Origin: Myxococcota bacterium
GTDB taxonomy: Bacteria; Myxococcota_A; Bradymonadia; UBA7976; UBA1532
Length of the DNA: 33,892 nt
NCBI GenBank assembly: GCA_023150895.1
Contig: JAKLJY010000092.1
Span: 1 to 33,892 of the forward strand
Reading direction: 5' to 3'
Shown here: positions 1 through 6,819 of the stretch, one piece after another
Layout: every line of letters begins with the position of its first letter
Position numbering within the stretch: position 1 is the stretch's first letter
The notes under the pieces: model-generated
The model's input: the letters and a program-made list of their open reading frames with translations, nothing else
What the model was told of the DNA's origin: nothing
Databases searched by the model: none
Program-made: the position numbers and the translations under genes

Positions 1-234
1 GGCGGCGCCGTCCTCGCCGTCTTCCGCGCCTGCGGCCGGACGCTCGCCGCGCGCCGGGCGCTCTGCGTCGCCGCCGCGCTCCGGGGCGGCTTCCGCGCCG
101 CCGGCCTCGCCGAGGCCGGAGCTTTCGGTCGAAGTCGACGAGCTGTCATCGAGGCCCCCGCCACAGGCGAGGAGCAGCAGCGCGGCCGAGAGGCTCAGGG
201 TGCGGCGGCGGGTCGAAGGCGAAGTCGGTTTCAT
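1..234 (-). CDS. Lipoprotein, N-terminal part (runs off left edge)
   Basis: Only the first 78 codons are in the window; the reading frame is open to base 1. The start ATG at 234 is preceded by AGGAA about eight bases upstream. The protein begins with a basic N-region and the hydrophobic stretch LSLSAALLLLAC, so Cys24 is a clear lipobox cysteine. After it comes a Gly/Ser/Thr/Glu/Ala-rich low-complexity tether, as in many myxobacterial surface lipoproteins. The functional domain lies outside the window, so no function can be given. A sigma-54-like element lies 74 bases upstream on the same strand. Confidence 0.75.
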   Translation of the reverse strand, partial: MKPTSPSTRRRTLSLSAALLLLACGGGLDDSSSTSTESSGLGEAGGAEAAPERGGDAERPARGERPAAGAEDGEDGAA

Positions 235-307
235 GGTCACGTTCCTGTCTGCGGTGCGGCGAAGGTGGACGGTCCCGTTTCGGCGGAGTCGGACGCGATG
301 GGGGCAA

Positions 308-323
308 TGCAGCTCGTGTGCCA
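308..323 (-). promoter_or_regulatory. Sigma-54-type -24/-12 promoter candidate
   Basis: Read on the minus strand the site is TGGCACACGAGCTGCA. It has GG and GC separated by exactly ten bases and matches ten of the twelve conserved bases of TGGCAC-G-N4-T-TGCA. It would start a transcript near base 296 reading into the lipoprotein that starts at 234, with a leader of about 60 bases. No enhancer site was identified. Confidence 0.4.
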
Positions 324-424
324 GCACCAAACACGGGTCTGCCCGTCGGGGGTGTCGCGCCCCCTTTGCACACGGCCGCACCCGGCCGCTTGTCACTGTC
401 GTCCGCGCTTGACAGCCGTGCCGG

Positions 425-457
425 GTTGACCGGCGCCGCGGTTTCGCGCAGAAACCG
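425..457 (+). promoter_or_regulatory. Weak sigma-70-like promoter with overlapping inverted repeat
   Basis: TTGACC (425-430) is followed after 18 bases by CAGAAA (449-454). A perfect inverted repeat, CGGTTTC-GCGCA-GAAACCG (439-457), covers the putative -10. A second, perfect TTGACA lies at 409-414 but has no -10 at the right distance. The layout would suit repressor control of the epimerase gene at 503, but the -10 match is poor. Confidence 0.25.
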
Positions 458-502
458 TCGGACACGGCGATTCGACCCGCCTCGGGTGAAAGGCAGCTCT
501 CC

Positions 503-1435
503 ATGCGCGTGCTCGTGACCGGCGGCGCCGGTTTCATCGGATCCAACCTCGTCGATGCCCTCGTGGCGCGGGGCGACGAGGTGGTGGTGCTCGACGATCT
601 CTCGACGGGCAAGCGCGAGAATCTGGCCGCGGCGGGGGATCGCGCGCGGCTCATCGTCGGCTCCGTCGCCGACGCGGAGGCGGTCGAGGCCGCCGCGGCC
701 GGCTGCGAGCTCATCTACCACGAGGCGGCGATTGCCTCGGTGCAGCGCACGGTGGAGACACCGCTCGACACGAACCTCGTCAACCTCGGCGGGACGCTCA
801 ACGTGCTCGAGGCCGCCCGCGCGGTGGGGGCCCGGCGGGTCGTGTTCGCGGGCAGCGCCGCCACCTATGGTGACAACCCCGACATGCCCCTGCGCGAGAC
901 GGCGACCCCCCGCCCCCTCTCGCCCTATGCCATCGAGAAGCTCGCGAGCGAGCAGTATGTCCGGGTCTGGGCGGAGCTCTTCGGCCTCGAGACGGTCACC
1001 CTGCGGTACTTCAACGTCTTCGGGCCGAGGCAGGATCCCGGCAGCCCGTACTCGGGCGTGATCAGCATCTTCGTGGACCGCCTCCTGCGCGGGCAGGTGC
1101 CGACGATCTTCGGCGACGGCGGCCAGACGCGGGACTTCGTCTACGTCGCCGACGTCGTGCAAGCCAACCTCCTCGCGGGGACGCAGCCGGGGATCAGCGG
1201 CCGCGTCTTCAACATCGCGGGTGGCGGTCAGACGTCCCTGCTCGAGCTCTACGGCCACCTGCGGGACCTCATCGGCGGCCCCGAGCGCCCGGCGTTCGCC
1301 GAGGCGCGCGCCGGCGACATCCGTCACTCCCTCGCCGACATCGCGGCGGCGCGGGCGGCGCTCGGGTACGCGCCGAGCGTGCCCGTGGCCGTGGGCCTGT
1401 CTCGCTTGGTGGACGCGGTGCGCGCGTCGCGCTGA
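503..1435 (+). CDS. NAD-dependent UDP-sugar epimerase/dehydratase (SDR, GalE/WbpP-like)
   Basis: A 310-residue extended short-chain dehydrogenase. The N-terminal Rossmann motif TGGAGFIG is at residues 6-13 and the NAD-ribose acidic pair DD at 31-32. Ser118 and the YxxxK pair Tyr142/Lys146 form the catalytic set. The segments RYFNVFGPRQ and GDGGQTRDFVYV are typical of UDP-glucose or UDP-N-acetylglucosamine 4-epimerases. Such enzymes interconvert UDP-hexoses in the cytosol for surface polysaccharide or LPS synthesis. The length fits the family and the protein looks intact. It stands alone, convergent with the lipoprotein ending at 1478, and no glycosyltransferase cluster is present. The fold assignment is firm; the exact substrate (Glc or GlcNAc) cannot be read from sequence. 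Confidence 0.9.
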   Translation: MRVLVTGGAGFIGSNLVDALVARGDEVVVLDDLSTGKRENLAAAGDRARLIVGSVADAEAVEAAAAGCELIYHEAAIASVQRTVETPLDTNLVNLGGTLNVLEAARAVGARRVVFAGSAATYGDNPDMPLRETATPRPLSPYAIEKLASEQYVRVWAELFGLETVTLRYFNVFGPRQDPGSPYSGVISIFVDRLLRGQVPTIFGDGGQTRDFVYVADVVQANLLAGTQPGISGRVFNIAGGGQTSLLELYGHLRDLIGGPERPAFAEARAGDIRHSLADIAAARAALGYAPSVPVAVGLSRLVDAVRASR

Positions 1436-1477
1436 ACGACCGTTCGAGGCCTCGTCGCCCGCCTGCGTGGTTTCGGC

Positions 1478-2077
1478 TCAGCGCAGGCCGGCGTCGAGAT
1501 ATCCGTCGTCCTGCAGCGCCCCGAAGGTGACCGACTGCCGGAGGGAGGCCGTCTGCCCGGCCGACGTCAGCGTCACCGAGAGCGTGGCCGTCTCGCCGAC
1601 GAGCGGGTCGAGCCGCTCGACGCCCAGCACGGCGCCCCCCTCGTCGACGAGAACGAGTCGCAGGTTGTCGTAGCTGCAGACCCCCCCCACCGTCGAGAGC
1701 AGCACGTCCTGCGCGCGATAGCTCGAGAGCGTCCAGTCTCCGCGTTGGAGACGAACGTCGAGATCGGCGTGATCCGGGTCGAGGGGGCCCTCGAAGCCGA
1801 GCGAGAACTGAACGTGGTAGGCCCCCTGCCCGCCCGTCTCGAACGGGAACACGACCGCGGCCCCTTCCGGGAACGGGACGATGGGGTGCCCGAGCCCGAG
1901 CCGGACCTGCGGGGCGCGCCCCGGACAGTCGAACGGGCGACCGCCCGCGCCGCCCTGCGCACCGGCGCCCCCTCCGCCGCCGAAACCCCCGGCCGCGTCG
2001 GCCCCCGGCCGTACCGCCTCGCCGTCGCACGCGCCGAGCACGAGCGCGACCAGGGCGGCGACCGGCACCGGCCTCAC
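1478..2077 (-). CDS. Small lipoprotein, function unknown
   Basis: A 199-residue protein. The start is the GTG at 2077, which overlaps the stop of the upstream FmdB-like gene in a GTGA arrangement and gives a short signal peptide ending VLGAC (lipid cysteine at residue 17). A longer open frame upstream of this start is only the shadow of the FmdB gene. After the lipobox there is a Gly/Ala-rich tether, then about 140 residues of beta-rich sequence with two further cysteines (FDCPG and GVCSYD) that could form a disulfide. The segment VVFPFETGGQGAYHVQFSLGF suggests a jelly-roll or Ig-like sandwich. No family was recognised. It is probably co-translated with the zinc-ribbon protein. Confidence 0.75.
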   Translation of the reverse strand: MRPVPVAALVALVLGACDGEAVRPGADAAGGFGGGGGAGAQGGAGGRPFDCPGRAPQVRLGLGHPIVPFPEGAAVVFPFETGGQGAYHVQFSLGFEGPLDPDHADLDVRLQRGDWTLSSYRAQDVLLSTVGGVCSYDNLRLVLVDEGGAVLGVERLDPLVGETATLSVTLTSAGQTASLRQSVTFGALQDDGYLDAGLR

Positions 2078-2400
2078 GTCGTGCTGCTCGAACCCGGGCT
2101 CGACGACGGTGTCGACGGGGTGCTCGAGGGCGCGGCCGTCTCGCTCGAGCCCCCGGTCGAGCTCGGCGCCGAGCCGCCCCCCGTCTTCGCGCCACCGGAC
2201 GCGCCCGCGCTCCCGCCGCCGGCGCCGTAGCCCTGCGCGTACCATCCGCCGCCCTTCAGATGAAACGCCGTGCGGCTCACCAGCTTGCGGGGCGACTGTG
2301 CACCGCAGGTGCCGCAGGTGGCGGGCGGCGGATCACTGATCTTCGCCCAGACCTCCATGATCTGACCGCACTGATCACAACCGTACTCGTAGATGGGCAT
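2074..2400 (-). CDS. FmdB-family zinc ribbon protein
   Basis: A 108-residue protein that begins MPIYEYGCDQCG, the signature of the FmdB/CxxC-CxxC regulatory-type zinc ribbon. Cys8/Cys11 and Cys29/Cys32 make up the metal site. The first 50 residues are the conserved ribbon, including the usual basic segment PRKLVSRTAFHLKGGGWY. The remaining 55 residues are Gly/Ser/Thr/Pro low complexity, often seen in deltaproteobacterial members. The family was named from formamidase operons and its molecular role is unsettled, with regulator, Zn-sensor and RNA- or protein-binding roles all proposed. It is the first gene of a two-gene unit with the lipoprotein at 1478-2077. A good sigma-70 promoter lies at 2446-2474. 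Confidence 0.9.
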   Translation of the reverse strand: MPIYEYGCDQCGQIMEVWAKISDPPPATCGTCGAQSPRKLVSRTAFHLKGGGWYAQGYGAGGGSAGASGGAKTGGGSAPSSTGGSSETAAPSSTPSTPSSSPGSSSTT

Positions 2401-2445
2401 CGCTCGACCTGTCGAATCGGAGAATGGACGACGCTTCGGCGGCGG

Positions 2446-2474
2446 CAGATAAGCACCCCGGGCGAGGGTGTCAA
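2446..2474 (-). promoter_or_regulatory. Sigma-70-type promoter for the FmdB-lipoprotein unit
   Basis: On the minus strand TTGACA (2474-2469) is followed after 17 bases by TATCTG (2451-2446), or after 16 by TTATCT. The -35 is a perfect consensus. The start point would be near 2439, giving a leader of about 39 bases before the ATG at 2400. Confidence 0.55.
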
Positions 2475-2518
2475 GCGCCGGGCCGCGTCGGGAAGTGGCC
2501 GCCGAGCCCGGCGTCCCG

Positions 2519-2524
2519 TATTGT
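2519..2524 (+). promoter_or_regulatory. -10 hexamer TATTGT seven bases before the ATG (leaderless candidate)
   Basis: TATTGT ends seven bases before the ATG at 2532, so transcription would begin at or within a base or two of the start codon. No Shine-Dalgarno sequence is present there. The -35 position is not conserved. The same spacing recurs at other divergent starts in this window. Confidence 0.35.
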
Positions 2525-2531
2525 GCGCCCG

Positions 2532-4571
2532 ATGAACCAGAGCCAGCCCGCGCCCGAGGAGAGCGGATTCCCCGGCGGCGCCTACCGCGCCAACCTCTAC
2601 GTGTACGATCCGCACGGGCGCATCGACTGGTACGCCATCGCGCCGCAGAGCTTCGCCGAGGGGCGCTACTTCACGATGGGCCGCTCGCCGGACTGCAACA
2701 TCGTGCTCGCCGACGGCTCCGTCTCGGCCCACCACGCCTACATCGCCGCCGAGGGCGGCGAGCTCTTCCTGCGGGATCTCGGCAGTACGAACGGCGTGCT
2801 CGTCAACGACGAGCGCATGGTCGAGGTCGCGCTGCGCCATGGCGACGTGCTGCGCATGGGTGCCACGGACATCCGCTTTCTGTTCAGCTACCGCGAAGGG
2901 CCGGTTCAGCTCGTCCTCGAGTTCGTCGAGGGGCCCAACGCCGGCCGCTCGCTCGCGACCTATGGCTCGTCGACCACCATCGGACGCCTGAACTGCGCGG
3001 TGAACCTTCACGGTCCGGGGCTCGCACCACAGCACGTCCGCGTCGACGCCTACGGGCCCGAGCTGATGTACGTGGTGAACCTGCGCCGCGAGAATCTCAC
3101 CCGGCTCAACGAGACCCTCGTCGAGGGCATCAGCACGGCCCGCGACGGCGACGTGCTGACCATCGGCGAGCACGTCCTGCGCCTGCGGGTCGTCGACGCC
3201 GGGGACGTCGCCGCCACGGACGAGGTCCCGCAGGGTCTCGGCACGTTGCAGATCTCCACCGACTCCGGTGTCCGCGCGCAGGCCCCGGTGGCGCAGATCA
3301 TGATGTCTGCGGACGATCTCCAGCGTCTCGATGCGGCGCACTTCGCGCGGACGGGCGAGGATCCCACCTCGCTCGAGATGTTCCCGCCGTCGGAAGCGGC
3401 GATCGCACCACTGGTCCCCGAGTCCGTTCCGGCGGCCCCGCCCGTCCCGAATCGCGTCCCCACGGCCCGCGCGGCGCGCGAGCGCCCGCCCGTCGAGCCC
3501 GCGGCGCGCTCGGGCCGGCATCCCCCGGTCCCCGGTCGCCCCGCCAGCCCGACGCCGGCGCAGCCGCGACGACGCGCGGTCTGGCCGTGGTTCGTGGCCA
3601 TCCCCGTGCTCATGATCGCGGGGGCCCTGTTTGCGTTGAAGCTCACGCCCATCCGACGCAGCGCGACGCTCGTCGGCGAGATCGTGCCCTCGCAGGAGCA
3701 GCCCGTCGCCGCGCCCGTCCGCGCCCGCGTCGAGAAGCTCCTCGTCGGCGTGGGTGACCGCGTCTCGGCCCGGGACGCCCTCCTGACGCTCGTCGACCTC
3801 GACGTCGAGGCCGAAGTCGCCGGCCTCGCGGCCCAGATCGCAGCGCTCGAGAACCCCGCCGCCCCCACCGTGCGGGCCGAAGGACGGGCCGGGGGACGGG
3901 TCGATGCCGCGCAGCTCGCCGCGTTGTCGCGGGCCGAGGTGGCGCTCGCCGCCGCGCGAACGGCGCTCGACGACGCCAACGCCGCCTACAACCGACGGGA
4001 GGCCACGTTCGAATCCGTCACGACCGCGCGGCGGTCCGTCGACGAGGCGGCCGTGGCGGTCGAACGGGAGCGGGCCGCGTTGACGCGCGAAGTCCGACGG
4101 CGACCGGCCGCGCCCGGCGTGTCCCCCGACGTCGAACGCCTCGCACGGTTGATCGCCCAGCGCGACGCCGCGGAGAAGAAGCTCTTCGTCACGCTCGAGG
4201 CGCCGCGCGCGGGCCTCGTGTTGACCTTCGGTCTGCCCGATCTGCGGGTGGGCAGCACCCTGCGCAAGGACCAGCCGGTGCTGGTGCTCGGCGACGTCAG
4301 CCGCGTGACCGCGCGGCTCGGGGTCCCCCCCGAGGCGCTCGCGGAGGTCGAAGCCGCCCGGCAGGCCATCCTGACCCCCGAAGGCTTCAAGGAGCCGCGC
4401 ATCCCGGTGACGTTCGAGCGCGCGGGACCCGCCGCGCGGTCCGATGGCACATTCCCGCTCGATACGCTCCTCGAGAACCCCAACGGCCTGTTCCGCCCCG
4501 GTCAACGGGTCCGGGCCGAAGTCGAGCTGCCCCGGACGGACGGCCTGAGCTGGCTCTTCGGGGCGCGCTGA
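2532..4571 (+). CDS. Double FHA domain, transmembrane, HlyD-like fusion protein
   Basis: A 679-residue protein. The ATG at 2532 was preferred over an in-frame ATG at 2424 because the extra 36 residues are low-complexity, overlap the divergent promoter and precede a -10-like hexamer. The first FHA domain (about residues 45-118) has the phosphothreonine-binding signature MGRS, SxxH and GSTNG. A second, weaker FHA (about 128-220) keeps TIGR but not the GSTNG loop. After a Pro/Arg-rich linker comes one TM helix (about 350-371). Next is a barrel-sandwich half-motif (about 380-425, including PVRARVEKLLVGVGDRVSA), a helical hairpin rich in Ala/Arg/Glu, and the returning half (about 555-600), as in HlyD/EmrA membrane-fusion proteins. 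I infer an inner-membrane protein that reads phosphothreonine inside and has an adaptor-like domain outside. No ABC or RND partner is adjacent. Confidence 0.85.
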   Translation: MNQSQPAPEESGFPGGAYRANLYVYDPHGRIDWYAIAPQSFAEGRYFTMGRSPDCNIVLADGSVSAHHAYIAAEGGELFLRDLGSTNGVLVNDERMVEVALRHGDVLRMGATDIRFLFSYREGPVQLVLEFVEGPNAGRSLATYGSSTTIGRLNCAVNLHGPGLAPQHVRVDAYGPELMYVVNLRRENLTRLNETLVEGISTARDGDVLTIGEHVLRLRVVDAGDVAATDEVPQGLGTLQISTDSGVRAQAPVAQIMMSADDLQRLDAAHFARTGEDPTSLEMFPPSEAAIAPLVPESVPAAPPVPNRVPTARAARERPPVEPAARSGRHPPVPGRPASPTPAQPRRRAVWPWFVAIPVLMIAGALFALKLTPIRRSATLVGEIVPSQEQPVAAPVRARVEKLLVGVGDRVSARDALLTLVDLDVEAEVAGLAAQIAALENPAAPTVRAEGRAGGRVDAAQLAALSRAEVALAAARTALDDANAAYNRREATFESVTTARRSVDEAAVAVERERAALTREVRRRPAAPGVSPDVERLARLIAQRDAAEKKLFVTLEAPRAGLVLTFGLPDLRVGSTLRKDQPVLVLGDVSRVTARLGVPPEALAEVEAARQAILTPEGFKEPRIPVTFERAGPAARSDGTFPLDTLLENPNGLFRPGQRVRAEVELPRTDGLSWLFGAR

Positions 4572-4598
4572 CCGGGCCGGCCTCAGGCGCCTCCGCAT

Positions 4599-4614
4599 GG
4601 GCGCGAGAACGCCC
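4599..4614. terminator. Small hairpin between convergent genes, terminator candidate
   Basis: GGGCG-CGAGAA-CGCCC forms a five-base-pair GC stem in the 44-base gap between the FHA gene and the permease gene, which end towards each other. There is no T-run, so any termination would not be of the classic intrinsic type. Confidence 0.25.
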
Positions 4615-4615
4615 G

Positions 4616-5389
4616 TCAATACACCCCGAGCATGCGTCCGGCCGCCAGCAGGAGGCCGACCACGACCGCGCGTCGAATGAGCTCGACGCCGAGCCGGATG
4701 GCGGCCTCGACCCCCACGAGCGAGCCGAGCAGGCTACCGACGGCCACCTCGGCGCCGCGCACCCAGTCGATGGCGCCCGCCCCCTGGAAGACGAGCAACG
4801 CCACGAGCGTGAAGACCGCGGTCAGCACCGTCTTGCCGGCGTTGCCCGCCACGACGTCGAGGCCGACGAAGCGCACGAGAAGCAACAGCAGCGGGATGCC
4901 GACGCCGGCCTGAACGAAGCCGCCGTACACGCCCGTCGCGAAGAACAGAAGCTGCGCCGCCGGCGATCGGGCGTGGGGGTGCGTCTCGCCGGGCCCGGGA
5001 TTCGGCGGCACGAGCCAACGCGGTTTCGCCAGGAGGAGCACCGCGAGCACGACGAAGAGGCCGCCGAAGACCACCTGCAGGCCACCCGGACTGACGCGCA
5101 GGGCCGCCCAGGCGCCGGCCAGACCGCCCGCGGCCAGGGCCGGCACGACGGACAGGCAGTCCCGCCACGGACGCACGCCTCGCCGATGAAACGCCGTCGT
5201 CCCGCCGATGGTCTGCACGACGACCGCCACGCGGTTCGTTGCGTTCGCCACGGCGGCGTCCACCCCGCTGAACATGAGGGCGGGCAACGTCAGGGCCGAG
5301 CCCGCGCCGGCGACCGTGTTGACGAACCCCGCCACGAATCCCGAGGCGACGAGCAGGACGTGCATCCACCAGGGGATCTCTGAGAACAC
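4616..5389 (-). CDS. TauE/SafE-family sulfite/organosulfonate exporter-like permease
   Basis: A 257-residue inner-membrane protein. The GTG at 5389 was chosen because it is preceded by GGAAGAGAG and gives a protein starting just before the first TM helix; longer in-frame starts would read through the divergent amidotransferase start. About seven to eight hydrophobic helices form two homologous halves, as usual for TauE/SafE. The first half carries GFVAGFVNTVAGAGSALTLP and the second GVYGGFVQAGVGIPLLLLLV, the paired glycine-rich family motifs. Family members export sulfite, sulfoacetate or related anions, but the substrate cannot be assigned and no sulfur genes are nearby. The start codon lies 37 bases from the divergent gene at 5427. 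Confidence 0.88.
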   Translation of the reverse strand: MFSEIPWWMHVLLVASGFVAGFVNTVAGAGSALTLPALMFSGVDAAVANATNRVAVVVQTIGGTTAFHRRGVRPWRDCLSVVPALAAGGLAGAWAALRVSPGGLQVVFGGLFVVLAVLLLAKPRWLVPPNPGPGETHPHARSPAAQLLFFATGVYGGFVQAGVGIPLLLLLVRFVGLDVVAGNAGKTVLTAVFTLVALLVFQGAGAIDWVRGAEVAVGSLLGSLVGVEAAIRLGVELIRRAVVVGLLLAAGRMLGVY

Positions 5390-5414
5390 GGCGACTCTCT
5401 TCCGTCGGGCGCGG

Positions 5415-5420
5415 TATCTT
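5415..5420 (+). promoter_or_regulatory. -10 hexamer TATCTT six bases before the ATG (leaderless candidate)
   Basis: TATCTT is followed by six bases and then the ATG at 5427, so the mRNA would begin at the start codon. No Shine-Dalgarno sequence precedes this ATG. The -35 region, which overlaps the start of the divergent permease gene, is not recognisable. Confidence 0.4.
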
Positions 5421-5426
5421 TCGCCC

Positions 5427-6188
5427 ATGCATCCGGTGATTCTCAAGACGGGCGACACGTTTTCCGCGCTGCGCGAGGTGCGGGGTGATTTCGAGCACTG
5501 GTTCATGGCCGGGCTCGGTGTGGGGGCCGACGCGTGTACGGTGATCGACGCGCGGACGGTGTCGACCTACCCCGATCCGGCCGCGGTCGACGCCCTGTTG
5601 GTGACGGGCAGTCCGGCGACGGTACATGAGCGCGAGCCCTGGTCGGAGGCGGCCGGCGCGTGGATGCGGGCCGTCGTCGAGGCCGGGCGTCCCGTGCTCG
5701 GCGTCTGTTACGGTCATCAGCTCCTGGCGCACGCCATGGGGGGCCGCACCGGCCGCAACCCGCAGGGGCGCGAGATCGGGCTCGTTCACATTCTGACCGA
5801 GGAGGACGATCCGCTCTTCGAGGGCTTGCCCGGGGTGTTCCCGGCGTTCGAGTCCCACCAGGACGCCGTGCTCGAGCCCCCCCCGCAGGCGCTCATCCTG
5901 GCGGGCAACCCCAACTCGCCCTTCCAGGCCCTCGCCTACGGCGACTTCGCCCGCACGCTCCAGTTCCACCCCGAGTTCGACGTCGCGATGATGGCGTACT
6001 ACCTGGAGGAGCGCGCCGCCGTCATCGACGCCGAGCGGGGACCCGGCACCGCAGCCCGCCTCCGCGCCGAACTGCGCCCCATCGACACCGGCGCCGTGAT
6101 CTTCCGCAACTTCCTGGCCCTGTGCCGCGCGGCGCCCCCACCCAGCGCGGCTGGGTTGCGCAGCGGGGCTGGGGGGGCGGAGGAATGA
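5427..6188 (+). CDS. Class I glutamine amidotransferase-like protein
   Basis: A 253-residue stand-alone GATase1 domain. The nucleophile elbow GVCYGHQ holds Cys94. The partners His181 and Glu183 are in FHPEF, completing the Cys-His-Glu triad. An oxyanion-type motif, VTGSPATVHE, is near residue 60. This type (GMP-synthase-glutaminase-like, also close to YfeJ and gamma-glutamyl hydrolase-like proteins) hydrolyses glutamine or a gamma-glutamyl bond in the cytosol; the acceptor is unknown. The last 18 residues are a Pro/Ala/Gly/Ser tail encoded by a GC-rich hairpin region (6133-6180) and look like an added extension. The stop overlaps the start of mobA, so the two genes are probably co-translated. 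Confidence 0.88.
   Translation: MHPVILKTGDTFSALREVRGDFEHWFMAGLGVGADACTVIDARTVSTYPDPAAVDALLVTGSPATVHEREPWSEAAGAWMRAVVEAGRPVLGVCYGHQLLAHAMGGRTGRNPQGREIGLVHILTEEDDPLFEGLPGVFPAFESHQDAVLEPPPQALILAGNPNSPFQALAYGDFARTLQFHPEFDVAMMAYYLEERAAVIDAERGPGTAARLRAELRPIDTGAVIFRNFLALCRAAPPPSAAGLRSGAGGAEE
6133..6180. repeat. REP-like nested GC hairpin at the amidotransferase-mobA junction
   Basis: A perfect inner hairpin, ACCCAGC-GCG-GCTGGGT (6140-6156), is enclosed by complementary CGCCCCC (6133-6139) and GGGGGCG copies near 6173-6180. The result is a clover-like structure. It lies inside the 3' end of the amidotransferase gene and ends at the mobA ribosome binding site, so it may limit or tune translation of mobA. 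Whether it is a dispersed repeat cannot be judged from one copy. Confidence 0.35.
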
Positions 6189-6769
6189 TGCCACCCACCG
6201 CGGCCGTGCTGGTCGGTGGCGAGGGACGGCGCCTCGGCGGGGTCGCCAAGCATACGCTCGCCTTTGCGAACGGGGAGACGGTGCTGGCGCGCCTCGTCAA
6301 GCTGCTCACGGACGAGGTGGGGCCCGTCACGCTCGTCTCGCGGCACCCGATGAACACCCCGCTGCCGGTGGTTCTGGACGCCCACACGGACAAGGGCGCG
6401 GCGGCCGGCCTGCATGCGGCCCTTGCGCATGCGCCGGCGGGCTGGGTTTTCGTCGCCGCGTGCGATCTGCCGGCCCTGGACGCGGCGACGATCCGCCGAC
6501 TCGCCGCCGCGCGCGCCCATCAGGACGTCGTCGTGGCCCGAACGGGGCCGCACCTGCAGACGCTGGCCGGCTTCTGGCACACCCGCGCGCTGGATACCGT
6601 GGCCACCGGACTGGCCCGCGGGCGCCCGAGCCTGAAGTCGCTGGTCGGCGCCCTCGATGCGACGGTGGTCGACTTCGCCGACGACGCCCCCTTCGCCAAC
6701 GTGAATCACCCCGAAGACCTCGTCGCGCACGGACTGTCCGTTTTGGCCCCGAGCGGCCGGCGGGTCTGA
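6188..6769 (+). CDS. mobA: Molybdenum cofactor guanylyltransferase (MobA-like)
   Basis: A 193-residue nucleotidyltransferase. The N-terminal loop LVGGEGRRLGGVAK corresponds to the MobA signature LAGGxxxRxGxxK for nucleotide binding. DKGAAAGLHAAL matches the conserved GPLxGL segment and CDLPAL carries the metal-binding aspartate. MobA joins GMP from GTP to molybdopterin in the cytosol to form the guanine-dinucleotide cofactor. Two adjacent ATGs occur at 6185 and 6188; GGAGG at 6179-6183 has better spacing to the second. The start overlaps the upstream stop by one base (TGATG) with this choice, or by four with the other. A related nucleotidyltransferase role is possible. No other Mo-cofactor gene is in the window. 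Confidence 0.82.
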   Translation: MPPTAAVLVGGEGRRLGGVAKHTLAFANGETVLARLVKLLTDEVGPVTLVSRHPMNTPLPVVLDAHTDKGAAAGLHAALAHAPAGWVFVAACDLPALDAATIRRLAAARAHQDVVVARTGPHLQTLAGFWHTRALDTVATGLARGRPSLKSLVGALDATVVDFADDAPFANVNHPEDLVAHGLSVLAPSGRRV

Positions 6770-6781
6770 CGCCGGCGACGG

Positions 6782-6810
6782 TTGAGGCGGGGGCGCGACG
6801 GGTTCAGACT
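6782..6810 (+). promoter_or_regulatory. Weak sigma-70-like promoter before the kinase gene
   Basis: TTGAGG (6782-6787) and CAGACT (6805-6810) are 17 bases apart in the 50-base gap after mobA. The -10 ends nine bases before the ATG at 6820. It is a modest match and was noticed because the spacing fits the near-leaderless pattern at other genes. Confidence 0.25.
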
Positions 6811-6819
6811 GTCGGGACG

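Noticed and set aside
200-518. Short plus-strand frames upstream of the epimerase
   Set aside because: Arg/Pro-rich shadows without ribosome binding sites or motifs; the region is better explained as a divergent promoter region.
2424-2531. In-frame ATG at 2424 as the start of the FHA protein
   Set aside because: It lies between the FmdB start and its promoter, adds unstructured residues and has no ribosome binding site; a -10-like hexamer precedes the ATG at 2532.
4599-4614. Hairpin as a definite intrinsic terminator
   Set aside because: There is no T-run on either side, so it is listed only as a low-confidence candidate.
2277-4619. 780-codon frame opposite the FHA/HlyD gene
   Set aside because: It has no recognisable motifs and low-complexity Arg/Gly/Asp composition typical of a GC shadow; the plus strand has clear FHA motifs.
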